64,000 nt of DNA, from the NCBI RefSeq assembly GCF_003885045.1, contig NZ_RHJS01000002.1, forward strand, positions 868,001 through 932,000, in the 5' to 3' direction. Positions 61,180 to 64,000 of this stretch are shown here, piece after piece. Below the pieces are notes generated by a model. The model made no database searches. It was not told the origin of the DNA and saw only the letters and a list, made by a program, of their open reading frames with translations. The stretch comes from Schaedlerella arabinosiphila (GTDB lineage Bacteria; Bacillota; Clostridia; Lachnospirales; Lachnospiraceae). Within the stretch, counting starts at the first letter, position 1. Each line of letters opens with the position of its first letter. The position numbers and the translations under genes are program-made.

Positions 61180-62685
61180 ATGAACATAATAGAAGCGAAG
61201 AACGAGATTAAAAGATCGGTAGAGATTTATCTGGATAAAAACGAATTTGGAGAGTATACGATCCCCGTTTCAAAACAGCGCCCCATCTTCATGGTGGGCG
61301 CGCCCGGGATCGGAAAAGCGGCGATCATGCGGCAGATTGCTTCGGAGCTGGATATCGCGCTTGTATCCTGTTCCATGAGCCATTACACGCGGCACAGCGC
61401 GCTGGGGCGGCCTGTGATCAAGACCCGGGACTTTGACGGGACGGAGACCGCGGTATCCGAATACACCATGAGCGAGATCCTTGCCGCCGTGTATCACGTG
61501 ATGCGGGACTCCGGAAAAAGGGAGGGGATATTATTCCTGGACGAGATCAACTGTGTCCACGAGACACTGGCGCCGGCCATATGTTTGTTCCTCAGGTATA
61601 AGACCTTCGGAAACCGGCAGGTGCCGGAGGGATGGACTATTGTTACGGCAGGCAGCCCTCTCCGATACCATAAATCAGCCAGAGAATTTGAAGCGGCGGA
61701 CATGGACCGCCTGAAACGGATTGAGATTACGGAAGACTTTCCGGTCTGGAAGCAATATGCTTATGAGCAGGGCATCCACGCCGCTGTGACTGCATTTCTG
61801 GAGATCAACCGGCAGTGCTTTTATTCCATCTGCTCCACGGCGGAGGGGCCCCGGTATGTGACGGCCCGGGGCTGGGAAGATTTGTCCGCGGCGATGCAGC
61901 TTTATGAGAAGAAGGGCTTTCCGATCAGCCGGCGGCTCATCGGGCAGTACATTACGGACGAGGAGACTGCGGAAAGGTTCGGAATTTACTATGATCTTTT
62001 TCAGAAATACAAAGCAGATTACCGGATCGGGGATATTTTATCAGGCAGGGGCAGCGGAGAACGGATCGAAAAGCTGGGGAAGGCAGACATGGAAGAGCGG
62101 TTTTCCGTGTTAGGGCTGCTTATGGAAACGCTGGGGGAGGGACTTCGAAACACGGTCAGCCGGGAGCGTATCCTGCAGATGACGGCGAAAGCGCTCAGGA
62201 GCATCAAAAAAGCGGTCAAAGAGGATCAGATACCCGTATCCCTGCTGCTGCAGGAGCAGGCGGACGGAATCCGGAGGTTTTTGCGGGAGCGGACGGCAGC
62301 CAACAATCTGACGGGAAGGGAGCGGAAAGAGTATCTTTCGGTTCTGGGGACGCTGACAGAGTATGCACGGAATCTCGATACAGGGGACCTGAAAAAAGAC
62401 TTTGAAAAACTGAAAAAGCAGTTCGTCAGAGAAACCAGGCAGCACGAAAAACAGATTGTGCAGGTGAAGTCCATGCTGGAGGAGGCGTTTTCCCTGATCG
62501 AAAAGGCTTGGGGAAACCATCAGGAGATGGCCTTCTTTCTGGCAGAGCTGGCCAACGGAGCGGACAGCATGGCCTTCATCAGCCGGTGGGGATGCGAATC
62601 CTATTTCCGATATCATCAGGAACGGCCGGCTGCCGAACAGGAACAGAGCCTGACGGAGGAGCCTGGGATGCTGCTGGCAGTATGA
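61180..62685 (+). CDS. MoxR-type AAA+ ATPase with altered Walker A
   Basis: 501 residues. The ATPase domain (about 30-290) has GAPGIGKAAIM as Walker A, where the usual Ser/Thr after Lys is Ala, and GILFLDEINCV as Walker B. TAGSPLRYH lies where sensor 1 is expected, and MDRLKRIEITEDF follows as in MoxR proteins. The C-terminal half is helical. MoxR ATPases act as chaperones with a VWA-domain partner that normally follows; none is here. AGGAGG precedes the ATG. The promoter region contains TATAAT near 61067. Confidence 0.7.
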   Translation: MNIIEAKNEIKRSVEIYLDKNEFGEYTIPVSKQRPIFMVGAPGIGKAAIMRQIASELDIALVSCSMSHYTRHSALGRPVIKTRDFDGTETAVSEYTMSEILAAVYHVMRDSGKREGILFLDEINCVHETLAPAICLFLRYKTFGNRQVPEGWTIVTAGSPLRYHKSAREFEAADMDRLKRIEITEDFPVWKQYAYEQGIHAAVTAFLEINRQCFYSICSTAEGPRYVTARGWEDLSAAMQLYEKKGFPISRRLIGQYITDEETAERFGIYYDLFQKYKADYRIGDILSGRGSGERIEKLGKADMEERFSVLGLLMETLGEGLRNTVSRERILQMTAKALRSIKKAVKEDQIPVSLLLQEQADGIRRFLRERTAANNLTGRERKEYLSVLGTLTEYARNLDTGDLKKDFEKLKKQFVRETRQHEKQIVQVKSMLEEAFSLIEKAWGNHQEMAFFLAELANGADSMAFISRWGCESYFRYHQERPAAEQEQSLTEEPGMLLAV

Positions 62686-62708
62686 AAGATCCATAGACGG
62701 TGGATACG

Positions 62709-62721
62709 GTTACTGTTCACA
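62709..62721 (+). repeat. GTTACTGTTCACA motif
   Basis: A further occurrence of the recurring motif between the ATPase and lipoprotein genes; GTAAC recurs 25 bases on, allowing a hairpin. Confidence 0.45.
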
Positions 62722-62801
62722 CCCTGCGGGTGCTCCAGTAACTGGATTCCTGCTCCGGTACAGATTTCCGTTTTAAAAAGATTTTCTTTTTCCGGGATTT
62801 C

Positions 62802-62810
62802 TGTTATAAT
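62802..62810 (+). promoter_or_regulatory. Extended -10 promoter
   Basis: TGTTATAAT is an extended -10 element about 85 bases before the lipoprotein start; no clear -35 is visible. Confidence 0.45.
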
Positions 62811-62895
62811 CAGGAATATGATGCGGGGAACCGGCAGCAGCGGATTCTGTAAGAGGACCAGGTTCGGTTCCCCAGCCATAAAGGGAGGTTGATTC

Positions 62896-63507
62896 ATGAA
62901 GAATCCATTTAAGAAATGTATACTGCCTGTGGTTCTGTCGGCTGTTTTGCTGTGCGGCTGTGGAGGAGGCGGCGCAGGAAAAACAGAAGAGGGCAGCGGC
63001 GCACAGGAGACAGAGGACAGCGGCGCGCAGAAGACAGAAAGCACCGCCGGCGCAGAGGAAGATGCTTCCGGTGCACAGGCTGTTTTTGAGGGAAAGGACA
63101 TGGAGGGGAATCGGGTTTCTTCCGATGATTTTTCCAAGTCAAAGCTGACGATGATCAATGTATGGGCCACCTACTGCAGCCCCTGCCTGAACGAGATGCC
63201 GGAGCTGGGAGAGCTTGCGCAGGAATATGATCCGGAAGATTTTCAGATCATCGGGATTGTCAGCAATGTACCGGAAGGGGCGGACGAGGAGTCTCTGGAA
63301 CTCGTGGAAGTGCTGATTGAGCAGACCAGCGCGGCTTATCCCCATGTGCTTCTGAATGAGTCGCTGCTTGACGGGATGCTCGCGGACGTGACAGGGGTAC
63401 CTACGACATTTTTCTATAATCAGGAAGGAAAGCTTTTAGATACCGTGGTGGGGGCTAAGGATAAAGCAGCCTGGAAAGAAATCATCGACGGGCTGATCGA
63501 AGAATAA
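62896..63507 (+). CDS. TlpA/ResA-like thioredoxin lipoprotein
   Basis: 203 residues. A signal peptide with lipobox LLCGC (Cys22) is followed by a Glu/Ala/Ser-rich linker and a thioredoxin fold (about 62-203) with INVWATYCSPCLNEMPEL, active site CSPC. GVPTTFFYNQEG holds the cis-Pro. It reduces or forms disulfides outside the membrane. Membrane partners (CcdA, ferredoxin-like) are not adjacent. GGGAGG precedes the ATG. Confidence 0.85.
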   Translation: MKNPFKKCILPVVLSAVLLCGCGGGGAGKTEEGSGAQETEDSGAQKTESTAGAEEDASGAQAVFEGKDMEGNRVSSDDFSKSKLTMINVWATYCSPCLNEMPELGELAQEYDPEDFQIIGIVSNVPEGADEESLELVEVLIEQTSAAYPHVLLNESLLDGMLADVTGVPTTFFYNQEGKLLDTVVGAKDKAAWKEIIDGLIEE

Positions 63508-63567
63508 TCACCGTACGGTTCCGTTCCTGATTGAAATCCATCTGTGAATTGAAAAGGAGAAACACAC

Positions 63568-64000
63568 ATGAAAGAGCTGCGCTTAGGAACCATCGGTTCC
63601 GGTTCGATCGTCCATACCATACTGGACAATGTAAAAATAGTAGACGGTATCCGTCTGACAGCGGTCTACTCCCGGACGGAGGAAAAGGGAAGTCAGCTTG
63701 CGGCAGAATACGGGGCAGAACGGGTCTATACCGACCTGGACGCATTCCTGGGGGACGAGGAGATGAACACGGTCTATATTGCGTCGCCTAACCTGTTGCA
63801 TTATGAACAGACGAAAAAAGCGCTTCTGGCAGGAAAGCATGTGATCTGTGAGAAGCCCTTCTGCACAAAGGCGGGGCAGGCCAGGGAGCTGACCGCCCTT
63901 GCGAAGGAAAAACAACTGTTCCTTGCGGACGCCGTACCCACCGCCTTCCTGCCGAATCTGGAAGCGCTGAAAAAGGAGCTTCCGAAGGTAGGAAGGGTGA
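63568..64000 (+). CDS. Gfo/Idh/MocA-family oxidoreductase, 5' part
   Basis: The gene runs off the window; 144 codons are visible. LGTIGSGSIVHTILDNV is the Rossmann nucleotide loop, AVYSRTEEKG follows, and VICEKPFCTKA is the family's EKP motif near the active-site Lys. Such enzymes oxidise or epimerise sugars and inositols with NAD(P). AAGGAGA precedes the ATG. The substrate domain is not seen, so nothing can be said on specificity. Confidence 0.85.
   Translation, partial: MKELRLGTIGSGSIVHTILDNVKIVDGIRLTAVYSRTEEKGSQLAAEYGAERVYTDLDAFLGDEEMNTVYIASPNLLHYEQTKKALLAGKHVICEKPFCTKAGQARELTALAKEKQLFLADAVPTAFLPNLEALKKELPKVGRV

Noticed and set aside
1-64000. tRNA or rRNA genes
   Set aside because: No TTCGA-type T-arm with matching acceptor stems and no rRNA-like conserved blocks were seen; a covariance search would be needed to be certain.

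Overview
The window looks like a chromosomal segment of an anaerobic, spore-forming gut Firmicute, most likely a Lachnospiraceae (Clostridium cluster XIVa / Blautia-like). The reasons are the moderate GC content with strong AGGAGG ribosome sites, an [FeFe] hydrogenase, an anaerobic sulfatase-maturase-type radical SAM enzyme, EutH, a T-box tyrS leader, exosporium-type collagen-like proteins, and several GPH sugar transporters with AraC regulators. Nothing in the sequence fixes a species.

Layout. 1-1.2 kb: remains of a type I restriction locus. A tyrosine recombinase is fused in frame to a decayed HsdS, followed by a broken small gene pair and an HsdR scrap. 1.4-17.7 kb: a large glycoside-use region with a DUF5060/apiosidase-like hydrolase, two GPH transporters, GH1, GH78-like and GH2 enzymes, an esterase, a sugar isomerase paired with a DUF3237 protein, and two AraC regulators. 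Together these suggest capture and trimming of plant glycosides. 17.7-25.5 kb: a GNAT pseudogene, an IS1380 insertion with its target duplication, a spore-surface cluster (two collagen-like proteins flanking a glycosyltransferase), a GNAT acetyltransferase and EutH. 25.5-27.8 kb: debris of a mobile element (TnpV-like and ICE-type fragments) and one intact unknown gene. 28-33.4 kb: an MFS carrier, then a glycerate set (CdaR regulator, GntP permease, glycerate kinase). 33.7-40.6 kb: an orphan histidine kinase with a lipoprotein, a DUF4253 protein, a radical SAM maturase, a TauE/SafE exporter and a LysR regulator. 40.9-49.2 kb: [FeFe] hydrogenase, a heptad-repeat coiled coil, a NadM-like protein, hemolysin III, a hemerythrin/response-regulator fusion, carbamate kinase, an SDR oxidoreductase and a dehydratase activase. 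49.4-51.8 kb: an IS66 element with exact ends. 51.9-55.3 kb: T-box plus tyrS, then a retron (structured RNA locus plus reverse transcriptase) and a small unknown gene. 55.5-64 kb: an ECF S-component, a beta-lactamase-like hydrolase, a DUF1700/PadR pair, a PfkB kinase, endonuclease III, an XRE repressor, a MoxR-type ATPase, a TlpA-like lipoprotein and the start of a Gfo/Idh/MocA dehydrogenase.

The strongest candidate for an undescribed system is the retron at 53.57-55.03 kb. Its reverse transcriptase carries the retron-specific NAxxH and VTG motifs. It is preceded by a stack of hairpins bracketed by a 16-nt inverted repeat that fits a1/a2, with an AGC just inside a1, and no known effector lies beside it. 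Other unexplained structure includes 46-bp tandem repeats in two inverted arrays, a dispersed MITE-like element, a three-hairpin intergenic element at 57.5 kb, and a recurring GTTACTRTTCACA motif that is also the terminal repeat of the IS66 copy. All family assignments are from reading the sequence and memory of the families; no database search was run.
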